Of a stretch of 64,000 nt of DNA, positions 50,481-60,144 are shown piece by piece. The DNA comes from Streptomyces fuscichromogenes (GTDB lineage Bacteria > Actinomycetota > Actinomycetes > Streptomycetales > Streptomycetaceae), in assembly GCF_014645815.1 (NCBI RefSeq), contig NZ_BMML01000029.1, positions 62,001 through 126,000 of the forward strand. Reading direction: 5' to 3'. The position numbers and the translations under genes are program-made. How positions within the stretch are numbered: position 1 is the stretch's first letter; every line of letters starts with the position of its first letter. The notes below the pieces were generated by a model. It saw only the letters and a program-made list of their open reading frames with translations, searched no databases and had not been told where the DNA came from.

Positions 50481-52529
50481 TCAGGTGTGAATCGCGTACA
50501 GGACATCGTCCTCGCTGCCGACATACACGGTCCCGTCCGCCACCACGGGCGTCGCATGCACCTCCCCGCCGGTCTGCAGACGCCAGCGTTCCTCGCCGGT
50601 GGCCGCGTCCACCGCCCAGAGCGACTGGTCCTCGCTGCCGATGTACACGGTCCCGTCCGCCACCGCCGCCGACGACTCACGAGCGGCTCCGGTCTCCTGC
50701 CTCCAGCGTTCCTCCCCGGTGGCCGCGTCCACGGCCCACAGGTACCAGCCGTCGCTGCCCATGTACACGGTCCCGTCGACGACCGTGGGCGTGGACCACG
50801 TCGGATCGCCGAAGGGGCGCTCCCACCGCTGTTCACCGCTGACGGCGTCCAACGCGATCAGGCCATGGCGACGGCCGGCATAGACGGTGCCGTCGGCCAC
50901 GACGGGTGCGGCGTGAGCTGAGGCGTAGGTCCTCACCTGCCAGAGTCTGCTTCCCGTGGCGGCGTCCAGCGCCCACAGGGAGTCACGGGGGTGAGAGACG
51001 TAGACCCGGCCGTCGGCCACCGCGGGGGAGGTGAACTGCTGGTAGGAGCGCGGCCGGCGCGGCCTGAGCCGCTGCTTCCACTGCCTGCGGCCGGTGGCCG
51101 CGTCCAGGGCCCACAGTCCGTCGCCGACGGCCAGGTACACCGTGCCGTCGGCCACCGCCGGCCGGGTGTCTCCCAGGTAGTCGGTCGCACGCTTCCACCG
51201 CACGTGACCGGTGACCGTGTCCACGGCCCACAGGTGTTTCCCGTTGCGGATGTAGAGGGTGGTGTCGACGACCAACGGTGACGAGTGGAACGGGAGGGCG
51301 GACGTCAGTCGCCACCGTTCCTGGCCTGTGGCGGCGTCCAGCGCCAGCAGGTCACGGTGGGTGGGCTGGTACACGACGCCGTCGGCGACGGCCACCGTGT
51401 AGGCCCCCGCGTCCGGGACCTGCACCCGCCAGCGTACGGTGCCGCTGATCGGAGCGGGGCCTGCCGGAACGGATTCCCGAGGGGGGATCGCCGGTGCCGG
51501 ACGGGCGGATGTGGCGCGGTGGTCCTCGGCGGGTGCTTCACCCGGCCGATGGGCCCGTACGGCGTAGAGGTGCTCGTCCAGGCTGTCGAAGTACACCGTG
51601 CCGCCGCTCACCAACGGCGTGGCGTGCACCGGCTGGGTGGTCCTGACCTTCCATCGTGTCTCACCGGTGGCCGCATCCACCGCCCACAGGCGCCCGTCGT
51701 TGCTGCCCGCGTACACCGTGCCGTCGGCGATCGCCGGCGTCTCGTAGATCTCACCGCGGGTCTTCAGCCGCCACCTCTCCCGACCGGTGGCGGTGTCCAC
51801 CGCGACCAGATACCAGCCCTCGACACCGGCGACCGCGATGCCCTCGGCGACCGCGGGGCTCGCCCACACCACTGCCCCGGGGTACAGCCGCCAGCGTTCC
51901 CCGCCGGTCGCCGCGTCCATCGCGACCATGCCTTTGTAGTTGCCCACATACACGCCGCCGCCGACCACTGTCGGCGTCTGTCGAACACCCCCGAGGGGAC
52001 AGACGTCCCATCGCCTGTTTCCGGTGGCGGCGTCCAGGGCCAGCAGATGCCCGCCCACGGGCGCGTACAGGACACCTTGGGACACTGCCGGCCGTGGGTT
52101 GCCGGACGTGCGAAGGTCCGCCAGCCTGACCTTCCACACAGGTCGGCCGGTGAGCCCGTCCACCGCCCACATCCTGCAGTCGTGCGCAACGGAGTACACG
52201 ATGCCGTCCGCCACCGTCGGCGTCGACATCTTCGACCAGCGCGGTCTCCACTTCCAACGCACTTCGCCGGTCGCGGCGTCGACCGCCGTCAGACGGCCGG
52301 CGATGTCGGCGAAGCACACGACGCCGTCGCCTGCCGCAGGCGATGTTCCGATCACGGAGTCGTCGCTCAGGGTCCAGCGGCGCTGTCCGGTGTCCGCGTC
52401 GATCGCCACCAGATCGAAGGAATCGTCAATCACATAGACGGCGCCGTCGGCCATCGCCAGCATGTGGTACAGCACGCCCCCGCCTTGCACCCTCCACAGC
52501 GTTCTGTCGCTCACCTCGACACCAGTCAT
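50481..52529 (-). CDS. PQQ-like beta-propeller repeat protein, cytoplasmic, two tandem propellers
   Basis: The protein has 682 residues from an ATG behind GGGGAGGGGAAG; a longer frame to 52595 lacks a binding site. It consists almost entirely of about 40-residue repeats with a DAATGEERWRL-like core and TPxVADGTVYxGS, about eight before and eight after a proline/alanine-rich linker (about residues 325-365), so it probably folds as two eight-bladed propellers. There is no signal peptide, lipobox or membrane segment, unlike BamB or periplasmic quinoprotein dehydrogenases, and no catalytic domain. It is likely a cytoplasmic scaffold or sensor. It is followed on the other side by WD40 genes. Function unknown. 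Confidence 0.85.
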   Translation of the reverse strand: MTGVEVSDRTLWRVQGGGVLYHMLAMADGAVYVIDDSFDLVAIDADTGQRRWTLSDDSVIGTSPAAGDGVVCFADIAGRLTAVDAATGEVRWKWRPRWSKMSTPTVADGIVYSVAHDCRMWAVDGLTGRPVWKVRLADLRTSGNPRPAVSQGVLYAPVGGHLLALDAATGNRRWDVCPLGGVRQTPTVVGGGVYVGNYKGMVAMDAATGGERWRLYPGAVVWASPAVAEGIAVAGVEGWYLVAVDTATGRERWRLKTRGEIYETPAIADGTVYAGSNDGRLWAVDAATGETRWKVRTTQPVHATPLVSGGTVYFDSLDEHLYAVRAHRPGEAPAEDHRATSARPAPAIPPRESVPAGPAPISGTVRWRVQVPDAGAYTVAVADGVVYQPTHRDLLALDAATGQERWRLTSALPFHSSPLVVDTTLYIRNGKHLWAVDTVTGHVRWKRATDYLGDTRPAVADGTVYLAVGDGLWALDAATGRRQWKQRLRPRRPRSYQQFTSPAVADGRVYVSHPRDSLWALDAATGSRLWQVRTYASAHAAPVVADGTVYAGRRHGLIALDAVSGEQRWERPFGDPTWSTPTVVDGTVYMGSDGWYLWAVDAATGEERWRQETGAARESSAAVADGTVYIGSEDQSLWAVDAATGEERWRLQTGGEVHATPVVADGTVYVGSEDDVLYAIHT

Positions 52530-52698
52530 TGCTTCCCCTCCCCGCTCAGCACCGTCCGCCCTCCGCCGTTCGCCTGACACCGTGCGGACGACCACACCGC
52601 CGAAGCCGACAATGCACCGAACCCTGACATGTCGCTTTTCAGCCGCGCAACCATGAATTCACCTGACCCCACAGCCAGTTGACCGCGCCCGCCTCGCC

Positions 52699-54735
52699 CT
52701 ACCCGACGCCCGGCAGCGGGAGGCCGAGGACTCCGCCGACGTGTCCGACGACCAGGTCCGAGCCAGCCGTGGCCAGACAGGTGAGTGCCACGTCCAGGGT
52801 GATGCGCTGCACCGCGCCGGTCTTGGGCTCCCACACCCGTAGCAGCTGACCGCTTCGGACTCCGGCGACCAGGACCGTGCGGCCGCCGTGCAGGGTGGTG
52901 GCGGTGATGACCGGCGGGCCCGCGGTGCCTGTGGAGCCGGGCAGACCATCGCCCGTCGGGGCCCCCGTGGCGGGATCCCACAGCAGGACCACGCCACGGT
53001 CGTCCGCCGTGGCCAGCAGGGTGCGGTCTGCAGTGGGCACAGCCGCCACGGCCGCCACCCGGTGGTCGGCATCGGCGAGCGCACGCGCGCTGAGTTGCAC
53101 GGCCGCGCCCCGTTCCCAGGGGTCGTCGACGGCGGGATCCCACACGTGAACGCGGCCCGCGGTGTCCGAGGCCGCGATCAGCGCGTGACCGGCGGCGATC
53201 GGGACGGCGGCGATCGACCGGATCGGACTGCCATAGGGGTTGAGGCGCCCGACGCACTCACCGCTGTCCGGTTCCCACAGCCGGACCGCGCCTCGGGGGG
53301 TGGCGGTGACGAGCAGGGTGCGGCCGTCGGGGACGGTCGCGGCACACATTCCGGTCACCCCGCCGGGCCAGTCGCCGACAGGTTCGCGAACCGGCTGCCC
53401 GCTGCCGGGATCCCACAAGGCGATCGTCCCGCTGTCGCCTCCGCTCGCCAGCAGGACACGGCCGTCCGGCAGGGGCAGGGCCGTCATCGCGCGGACGGCG
53501 TCAGGATGTCCTGGCAGCGGGTCATGGACGAGCCGGCCGTCGGTCACGTCCCACAGGCACACGACGCCCTTGTCCCCGGCACCGGCCACGAGGGTCGGCC
53601 GACCGGGGCGGGACACCACCGCCAGTGCCTCGACGCCCCCGGACGAACCGGGCGCGGAATCGGAGAACACCGATATACGGCCCCAGGGTGTGCCGTCGGA
53701 CGCGAGCACCGCGTTCCCGTCCCGCCGGAACCGAGACACCGCTTCACCCGTTCCTCCGGCCGGCGCCGACTCCACCGTGGCAGCCGCCCCGTCGGAGTCC
53801 GTCCACGCCGCCGTCGAACGGTGCTGGGGGCGCGCACCGTCCGGGTTCTCCGCCAGACCGTCGGCGAACGTCCATGTCTGCTCGCAGTCCCAGCAGCGGA
53901 AGTATCCGGTGAGCGACATCAGTTGGCGGGCCAGTTCCCTTGCGGCCCGTTGTGGGGTGCCCCTGACCGCGACCATGCCGGCGACCAGGCACAGGACGGC
54001 CTGTCCTGGTGTTTCGGGGGACACCCCTGCCACCGCGACGTCGCGCGCCACCCGCAGGAAGGGCTCCCACCCCTCCCCCAGCGCCCCCTCCCGCAAGGCC
54101 TCGGCGGCCTCCCCCCAGGGATGCCCTTCGTGCCGGGCAGGGGCGGGATCAGGCAGCCCCGGAGCCTCGAAGGGCGGACGCGCCGGGTCCACGAAGAACT
54201 CGGGAATCTCGGTGTCGCTCCCGCACCCCGGACACACCAGCAGAAGGCCGCTTCCCCGAGGGTCGAGGAGCCGTCCCAGCGCCTCGCCCGTGTGGTGGCC
54301 GGCGAAGGCCACGCAGGAGAGCACGAGGTGGGCGCAGACCTGCGCGGGAGTGTCGGCCGCGAGGAGGCTCCGGGTGGCCGCCCGCTCGGCCAGACCCAGT
54401 GCGGCGCCGAACCCCGCCTCCAGATCGGCCGGGACGGGAGGCCGGTAATCGGCGGTCACGATGAATCCCAGGTCCACCCAGAAGTCGACGGTCTGTCCCG
54501 GAGGCAGCACCGCCGCCGCCTCGACGAGATGGGGCAGGGCCGCATAGGCCCCGTCGGAGACGACTCCGTCGTCCATCAGCCCGCCGGACAGGTCCGTCCA
54601 GGTCCGCCGCCACGCGTCACCGCTCCCGGTGGCAGCCGCGGAGGCCAACTGCTCCAGGAGTGCTTCCACCTCCTCGGCCTTCACACCGTCAAGATCACGC
54701 CAACGAGGGCTGTCCAAGGGCAGCTTCGGAATCAT
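52699..54735 (-). CDS. WD40-repeat protein with N-terminal helical/zinc-knuckle region
   Basis: The protein has 678 residues from the ATG at 54735 (MIPKLPLDSPRW); the frame extends further upstream but only as low-quality sequence. The N-terminal half (about 1-300) is a helical domain with CPGC and, about 130 residues on, CWDC, which could form one split zinc site. The C-terminal half is a WD40-type propeller with repeats such as GVVCLWDVTDGRL, GTIALWDPGSGQPV, GAVRLWEPDSGEC and GVVLLWDPATGAP. It is co-directional with the PQQ propeller gene (169-base gap) and divergent from a second WD40 gene. No enzymatic motif is seen. Function unknown. Confidence 0.85.
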   Translation of the reverse strand: MIPKLPLDSPRWRDLDGVKAEEVEALLEQLASAAATGSGDAWRRTWTDLSGGLMDDGVVSDGAYAALPHLVEAAAVLPPGQTVDFWVDLGFIVTADYRPPVPADLEAGFGAALGLAERAATRSLLAADTPAQVCAHLVLSCVAFAGHHTGEALGRLLDPRGSGLLLVCPGCGSDTEIPEFFVDPARPPFEAPGLPDPAPARHEGHPWGEAAEALREGALGEGWEPFLRVARDVAVAGVSPETPGQAVLCLVAGMVAVRGTPQRAARELARQLMSLTGYFRCWDCEQTWTFADGLAENPDGARPQHRSTAAWTDSDGAAATVESAPAGGTGEAVSRFRRDGNAVLASDGTPWGRISVFSDSAPGSSGGVEALAVVSRPGRPTLVAGAGDKGVVCLWDVTDGRLVHDPLPGHPDAVRAMTALPLPDGRVLLASGGDSGTIALWDPGSGQPVREPVGDWPGGVTGMCAATVPDGRTLLVTATPRGAVRLWEPDSGECVGRLNPYGSPIRSIAAVPIAAGHALIAASDTAGRVHVWDPAVDDPWERGAAVQLSARALADADHRVAAVAAVPTADRTLLATADDRGVVLLWDPATGAPTGDGLPGSTGTAGPPVITATTLHGGRTVLVAGVRSGQLLRVWEPKTGAVQRITLDVALTCLATAGSDLVVGHVGGVLGLPLPGVG

Positions 54736-55044
54736 GGGACGAGTCTCGCAGGAGGCACTGACAATCAGGCGGCGGCTCGGTGTCGCCGGTCTTCCGCCCA
54801 GCTCGTCATCCGATCGACGGCCCCTTGGCCCGGACCGAGTCCGCCGGCCCCGGGCAGCGGTCTTCGAAGCTCGTCGCGCACGTGTCGATCGGCCCCGGGA
54901 TCCGAGCCCCGAGAAGACGGCGTACCTGACATTCTGGTCGCATCGGGCCACATCGGCGGGGGTGCGCGTGGAAGCACGTATTTTGCTACGGGACATTTCT
55001 TCGGCGTAAGCGCCCGGACAGTCGAAGAGGGCGACGCGGCTACC
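54736..55044. other. Divergent intergenic region between two WD40 genes
   Basis: About 310 bases separating the divergent WD40 genes must hold both promoters. I see no clear palindrome or consensus hexamers that I would defend. Confidence 0.4.
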
Positions 55045-57225
55045 ATGCCGGTTATGTCCGGTGAACTCGAAAGCAGTGGTCCGGCCCGTGAGGTCGCGGC
55101 GACGAGGGGGCGGCTGACCGATCCTGGATGGCTGGTGCACGGCGACCCGGGGCTGATTCTCGCGGGCTTGGACGGCGCCGCCTCGCAGGAGGAACTGCTG
55201 GCGGCCGCGGTGTACCGGGCGTCGGGGCACGTGCACCGTGATGCCGGTGCGGGGGCGCGGCGGCAGCTACTGGCGCTGGACGCCGCCCGGTACGGGAACC
55301 GGGAGCTGGCGGGAAACATCGCCAAGGTCGCAGTCCGCAAGGAAAGGGCTGACCCCTGGGTCGTGCAGTGGGCGACCGGCGGCGACCTGGACTCCCGGCT
55401 TCGGTACGCGTTGCCTGTACCGGCCAAGGTGGGTGTGTTGGCGACCGTGGTCGCGGAGGGCCTTGGCCTCGCTGTCGCCGGTTGCGAGGACGGCACGCTG
55501 CACGGGTGGGATCTGGCCACGGGCAGCCGGCTCGGCACGGCCGTGTCCGCTCACACCGGCGCCGTAGAAGCTCTGGCGACGGCAGTGGTGGACGGTCGTC
55601 CCGTCGCCGTCACCAGTGGCTACGACAAAGCCGTTCGGGTGTGGGACCTGGCGGGGGGAGGGCTGCTCGGTGTGTGCCACGCCGACGATGATTCCCGGGT
55701 GAAATCGCTGGCCACGGGACTGGTCGGGGGCCGGCCGGTCCTGGTCGGCGCCTGTGTCGACAACGCGGTCAGAGTGTGGGATCTGGCCACCCTCTCCCAG
55801 CACAGTGAGCCGCTGACCATACACACCGGTTTTGTGTCCGCTCTGGCGACGGCGGTGCTGTACGGCCATCCCGTCGCTGTCACCAGCCACTCCAGGGAAC
55901 TCGGGGCGACGGACCTGATCACGGGGGAGGAAACCGTCCGGGTATGGGACCTGGTCACGGGAAGGGAGTTCGCCGCCCTCGGCGACCCTCCCGAGGGGCC
56001 TCCCGTGTTCACGGACCAGGCGTACGACCGGAGGAGGGAAGACGGCAGTGACGGCGATGGGGAGGCAGGGTACTGCGCCAGTCTGGACCTCAACGCCAGG
56101 GCGCATTTTCTGGTGGCCGACCCGGCGTCTGAGTGCCTGACAGCCGTCAGTGCCAACGCCTACGAGGTGCATATCTGGAACCTGGCCACCCGCGAGCAGG
56201 TCGGTGACCCGGTTGCGGCCATGCCCGTGGAAACGGCGACCGTGCTGGTGCTCCACGACCGCCCCGCCGCCCTCGTCGCGTACGCCCATGGGCCGGTCGA
56301 GGTGTGGGATCTGTCCACCCTCCGGCATCTGCTCCCGCCGCTGACGGGCCACGAGGCGGCCGTGCGGGGAGCGGCGACGGCGGTGCTGAACAGGCGTCAC
56401 CTCGCCGTCACCGGCAGCGACGACGGATCGGTTCGGATCTGGGATCTCGACGGTGAAAGGGAGACGGGCAACCGGCTGACCGGTCATGCCGGCTCCGTGA
56501 AAGGGGTCACCACGGCCGTCGTGGACGGCGGTCCCGTCATCGTCACCGGCGGCTCGGACTCGAAGGTGCGGTTCTGGGACCTCGACGGGAAGGGACAGCT
56601 CGGTGAGCCCCTGACCGCCCATACCACCGCCGTGGGCCTGCTGACGGTGGGGACGGTGGACGGACGGCCCACCCTCCTCACGCGCGACAACCGGCACAAG
56701 ACGGTGCGGATCTGGGATCTGACCACCCGGGAAGAGCTGCACGGACGGTCGACCAGCGAGTACACCAGCCCGTCCATCACGTTCTTCTCGGCAGTCGACG
56801 GCCACTTCGTCGGTGTGACCGGGGAAGGCCGCGTCTGGGACCTGACCACGAGTCAATGGATCGGAGTGCAGCCGCGGCAACGAGGCGCCCTGGCCCTCGA
56901 TACGCTCGAAGGCCGCAGTGTCATTCTCACCGGCCACAAGACGGAAGAAATCCATCTGTGGGACCTGGCCACGGGCGAACTGCTGGCACCGCCGCTGACG
57001 GGACACACCAGTGAGGTGTCCGCAGGAGCGACCGGCACGCTGGACGGTCGCCCTGTTGTCGTCGCCGGCGGCGACCGAACCGTGTGGATGTGGGACGCGA
57101 GCACAGGGCAGCGGATCGGTGAGTACGCCTTTCCTTCCCGTATCAGGGGACTGACGGTGGCGCCCGACGGGCGCCTGGTGGTCGGCTTCGGCGCGGACAT
57201 GGCGGTGCTGACCCACCGGTGCTGA
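55045..57225 (+). CDS. WD40-repeat protein
   Basis: The protein has 726 residues from the ATG at 55045; a second ATG lies nine bases on and neither has a strong binding site. The first about 120 residues are a helical domain (ELLAAAVYRASGHVHRDAG, LLALDAARYGNRELAG). The rest is about twelve degenerate WD40 blades with WDLATG cores (GTLHGWDLATGSRLG, KAVRVWDLAGG, GSVRIWDLDGERE, KVRFWDLDGKGQLG), probably two propellers. No transmembrane, kinase or protease domain is visible. Related multi-propeller proteins in actinomycetes often sit in variable gene islands. Function unknown. Confidence 0.88.
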   Translation: MPVMSGELESSGPAREVAATRGRLTDPGWLVHGDPGLILAGLDGAASQEELLAAAVYRASGHVHRDAGAGARRQLLALDAARYGNRELAGNIAKVAVRKERADPWVVQWATGGDLDSRLRYALPVPAKVGVLATVVAEGLGLAVAGCEDGTLHGWDLATGSRLGTAVSAHTGAVEALATAVVDGRPVAVTSGYDKAVRVWDLAGGGLLGVCHADDDSRVKSLATGLVGGRPVLVGACVDNAVRVWDLATLSQHSEPLTIHTGFVSALATAVLYGHPVAVTSHSRELGATDLITGEETVRVWDLVTGREFAALGDPPEGPPVFTDQAYDRRREDGSDGDGEAGYCASLDLNARAHFLVADPASECLTAVSANAYEVHIWNLATREQVGDPVAAMPVETATVLVLHDRPAALVAYAHGPVEVWDLSTLRHLLPPLTGHEAAVRGAATAVLNRRHLAVTGSDDGSVRIWDLDGERETGNRLTGHAGSVKGVTTAVVDGGPVIVTGGSDSKVRFWDLDGKGQLGEPLTAHTTAVGLLTVGTVDGRPTLLTRDNRHKTVRIWDLTTREELHGRSTSEYTSPSITFFSAVDGHFVGVTGEGRVWDLTTSQWIGVQPRQRGALALDTLEGRSVILTGHKTEEIHLWDLATGELLAPPLTGHTSEVSAGATGTLDGRPVVVAGGDRTVWMWDASTGQRIGEYAFPSRIRGLTVAPDGRLVVGFGADMAVLTHRC

Positions 57226-57226
57226 C

Positions 57227-57290
57227 CTTGCTTGCGTGATATGTGTCGCGATGGTGCACCGCCGCCAGATGGTGTAGCCGATCAAGCAAG
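57227..57290. repeat. Inverted repeat after the WD40 gene
   Basis: CTTGCTTG (57227-57234) and CAAGCAAG (57283-57290) are perfect 8-base inverted arms 48 bases apart, starting two bases after the WD40 stop. The loop is long for a terminator. A relic of a mobile element end is also possible. Confidence 0.3.
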
Positions 57291-57369
57291 ATGAACGTGT
57301 AGGTCGCGCTCCTGACCGCCGTCGGCGGCGACCTTGCCCAGGCGTTCGACGCTGCGGAGGGGATCTTGG

Positions 57370-58350
57370 ATGGGACGCATGACCAACCCTTATCTGCCCG
57401 ACACGGACCGAGGCGCACTGATCGTCCTCGACACCGACCAGCTTGAACTGGTCGGCTTCCCTGACGGGGGCGTGTTCAGGATGCTGCACACGACGGCCAA
57501 CCTGCACGGGCACACCCTCGCGGTGCCCCAGACGGTGGCGATCGAGCATCTCACGCACCACCGCTTCGAGGCCCGGCAGCTGACAGGGCGTTCACCGCAA
57601 GACGCTGCCCGCCGCCGACACGAGGCTCTCCACGCGTTCTTCACGGTCCTGCCGACGCCCGAGGGCGCCGCGGAGGAGGCCTTGGACCGAGTGGCCGCTC
57701 GCCGTATCCCCGCCCGAGCCGTATCGGTCGACGGAGACGGCGGCAAGGCCGAAGCCCACGGCATCCGGGACACCGTGGTCTGGCTGACCCTGCTCGCCGC
57801 TTTCGAGGACCGGAACCAGATGCTCTGGTTCCTCTCCGGTAACCAGGACTTCGCCGCACGCTCCGCGTTTCACCCCGATCTGCGTGCAGAAGCAGAACAG
57901 CGTCTGGGCACGGACAGATCACTTTTCCTGGGTCTGATGAAGGACGGCATTCCTGCGCTGTTGAAGCGATGGGGTACCAAAGTGACGCTAAGCGCCAAGG
58001 ACTTGAACCTTCTGGTGCGGTCGGACTCGGTTGTGCAGCAGGTGCGGGCCGTGATCACGGGGCCTGTGCGACCTCTCGCCCCGGACTTCCCGGTGCCCGG
58101 CACGGGCCTCCTGACCTTTGACGGCCTGCTCGGCAGACTTCTGGCCTATCAGGTCGACGACAGGCTGTGGGTACCCTGCCGGATCCGCTGGAGGGCCTGC
58201 GGGGAGGAACACACCCGTTCCGGCTCCTCGTTCATCATGACGCGGGTGCTGCTGGAGGTCGGCGTCGAGCCGATGCTCGTGCTGGGCGTGACGGTTCTGG
58301 ACGTCAGCACCGCCGGACCACCCGCTGCGAGAGGGCGGTACGAGACCTGA
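57370..58350 (+). CDS. PIN-domain protein (putative ribonuclease)
   Basis: The protein has 326 residues from the ATG at 57370, seven bases behind GGAGGGG. The first about 180 residues match the PIN nuclease fold: Asp21 in LIVLDTDQL, an acidic residue in VAIEHLTHH, Asp in GIRDTVVWLTLL and Asp in LSGNQDFA form the usual metal-binding quartet. The C-terminal part (about 190-326) has no family I recognise. PIN proteins cleave RNA as toxins or in RNA quality control. No antitoxin-sized gene lies next to it, so a classical VapBC pair is unlikely. It follows the WD40 gene by 144 bases and may form a unit with the propeller proteins. Confidence 0.75.
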   Translation: MGRMTNPYLPDTDRGALIVLDTDQLELVGFPDGGVFRMLHTTANLHGHTLAVPQTVAIEHLTHHRFEARQLTGRSPQDAARRRHEALHAFFTVLPTPEGAAEEALDRVAARRIPARAVSVDGDGGKAEAHGIRDTVVWLTLLAAFEDRNQMLWFLSGNQDFAARSAFHPDLRAEAEQRLGTDRSLFLGLMKDGIPALLKRWGTKVTLSAKDLNLLVRSDSVVQQVRAVITGPVRPLAPDFPVPGTGLLTFDGLLGRLLAYQVDDRLWVPCRIRWRACGEEHTRSGSSFIMTRVLLEVGVEPMLVLGVTVLDVSTAGPPAARGRYET

Positions 58351-58620
58351 TGCTCGATCGAGACCCTGCACGACGATGGCCGCGTCCGTTCCACCGGCTG
58401 CGTGTTCGGCAGCGGACGATCGGAGTCGTCGGCGCCCGTCGGCCGACCGTGACGGCCAAGGGGCCGTGCCGGGAGGCAGCTTGCTCAACCGGTCGGTGCC
58501 ACACGGATGCTCGCGGGTGCGGGCTCGTGATGGGGACGTGTGAGGGTGAGGTCAGCAGTCGACAACGGGTACGCCCAAGCACGGCGGCGTCGTGGGACCG
58601 CCCGGGTTCAGGTCCGAGGG

Positions 58621-58929
58621 TCACGCCGCTGTGCTTACCGCGACGTCGGCTGGTGTGCGGAGGCGGGCGGTAGAAGCGTTGGTGTGGTGGCCGTGTGCTT
58701 CCAGGAGCGGGCGGACCTCCTGCTTCGCACGGCTGATGGTCATGGCAGTAACGCCGAAGAGTTGGCCCAGAAGGTTCATGGTGGCGAGTTTGCGCAGGTG
58801 GAGCACGGTGACCAGAATCCGGTCGGCTGGAGTGAGCTTGGCTTTGGCACCTGTGCCAGGGGCCACCAAGCGCTCGTGACCGCGACGTGTGCGGAGCACT
58901 TGCTCGCGTTGAACCTCCAGCGCTGGCAC
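58621..58929 (-). pseudogene. Transposase fragment with helix-turn-helix (HTH_Tnp_4 / DDE type)
   Basis: The frame encodes KLTPADRILVTVLHLRK, LLGQLFGVTAMTISRAKQ and VRPLLEAHGH, the helix-turn-helix region of a common actinomycete DDE transposase type. The catalytic domain is absent and the upstream part continues only in another frame (to about 59210). The whole 58351-59217 stretch otherwise holds no gene, so this is a decayed insertion between the PIN gene and the LysR gene. Confidence 0.5.
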
Positions 58930-59217
58930 GATGTGCCGTGGCCGTCACGTTCGAGGGAGTCGGCCAAGGTGTAGATCACGCCATCCGCACGGACTCTTCG
59001 CATGCTCGGTGAGATTGAGGTCGAGCAGTGGATGTGCCTCGCGGAATTGATCGCCAATTCCTTTGGCGACTTCAACGAGATCATGGTTTTCGTCATCTCG
59101 GAAGCGGCCGTGCGCAGATGTTGATTCTCACTCTGTGCCAACTTCGCCTTCGCCTTCGCCATCGCCGTTGCTGTCACCTCGTGTCCCTTCTGGCACTGCT
59201 GTTGCCATTCGGACTGC

Positions 59218-60129
59218 TCAACCGTGCTGTGAACCGGCATCGCTCCCAAGCCGCCACATTTCATAGTTCCCACATTCTGCGGTGATCTCGGCCGTCGCCT
59301 GAGCCGCGGTGAAGAAGTCATCGACCACCGGCGACGTGCGCGATGCCGCCACCGCGAGGCACACCTGGTCGGGCGCCAGATCCGGGATGGGCACATAGAC
59401 GACGTCCGGATGTGAGTAGAACACGGTCGCTGAACGGGCCAGGAACGAGATGCCCCGGCCAGCCGCGACATGCTCGAGCGTTTCGTCCACCCCGCGTACC
59501 GCGTACCCGGCGTTAGGGTGCGGGCGCCTGGTGGGCTGTGTGCTCGTGTCGGCGTGCCAGACCAGCAGTTCGCCGGCCAGGTCGGCCTCGGTGACCTCCT
59601 CCTTGTCGGCCAACCGGTGGCCCGCAGGCAGCACCGCCACCCGTGGCTCGGCGAAGAGCGGGGCTACGCGCAGGCCTGCCTCGTCGATAGGCAGTCGCAC
59701 GTAGCCGATGTCGATGCGGCCGTCGAGCAGCATCGAGGCCTGCTCGTCGGCTTCGATGCGTTGCACGTCGACCAGAACGTCCGGGTGCCGGCTGGCGAAT
59801 TGCTGTACCGCCGGAGCGACCGCGATGCCTGCCCGGAAACCGACCATTAGCCGCTGGCTGCCCCGCGCGGCCACGCTCACCCGGCGGCGGGCCGCGTGAG
59901 CGGCGGCCAGCAGCGGGCCGGCGTCACTCAGCAGCTGCCGGCCGGCGTCAGTCAGCACCACGCCATGGCTGTCCCTGGTCAGCAGCGGGGCGCCGAGATC
60001 CTGTTCCAGTGCGCGGATCTGCCGGCTCAGCACTGGCTGCGCGATGTGCAGTTGCTCGGCGGCGCGGCCGAAGTGCAGCTTCTCGGCGACGGCGACGAAG
60101 TAGCGCAACTTGCGCAGGTCCAGATCCAT
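59218..60129 (-). CDS. LysR-family transcriptional regulator
   Basis: The protein has 303 residues, typical of the family, with GGGAGG five bases before the ATG. The N-terminal winged helix-turn-helix is canonical (LRKLRYFVAVAEKLHFGRAA, PVLSRQIRALEQDLGAPLL). The C-terminal periplasmic-binding-like effector domain runs from about residue 90 (RLMVGFRAG). It is divergent from a reductase gene, with a perfect LysR-type palindrome in between, so it probably regulates itself and the three-gene redox set. The effector is unknown. Confidence 0.92.
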   Translation of the reverse strand: MDLDLRKLRYFVAVAEKLHFGRAAEQLHIAQPVLSRQIRALEQDLGAPLLTRDSHGVVLTDAGRQLLSDAGPLLAAAHAARRRVSVAARGSQRLMVGFRAGIAVAPAVQQFASRHPDVLVDVQRIEADEQASMLLDGRIDIGYVRLPIDEAGLRVAPLFAEPRVAVLPAGHRLADKEEVTEADLAGELLVWHADTSTQPTRRPHPNAGYAVRGVDETLEHVAAGRGISFLARSATVFYSHPDVVYVPIPDLAPDQVCLAVAASRTSPVVDDFFTAAQATAEITAECGNYEMWRLGSDAGSQHG

Positions 60130-60144
60130 GGGGCCTCCCGGTCC

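Noticed and set aside
52888..55044. N-terminal extension of the second WD40 protein to 52888
   Set aside because: The extension is the antisense shadow of the minus-strand WD40 gene and has shadow-type composition; the real protein starts at about 55045.
57370..58350. PIN protein as the toxin of a VapBC pair
   Set aside because: No small antitoxin gene lies upstream in the 144-base gap, and the protein is more than twice the size of VapC.
58304..58948. 214-codon minus-strand frame and other frames between the PIN and LysR genes
   Set aside because: Composition is arginine/proline/serine-rich and random; only the short transposase-like frame at 58621-58929 has recognisable similarity.
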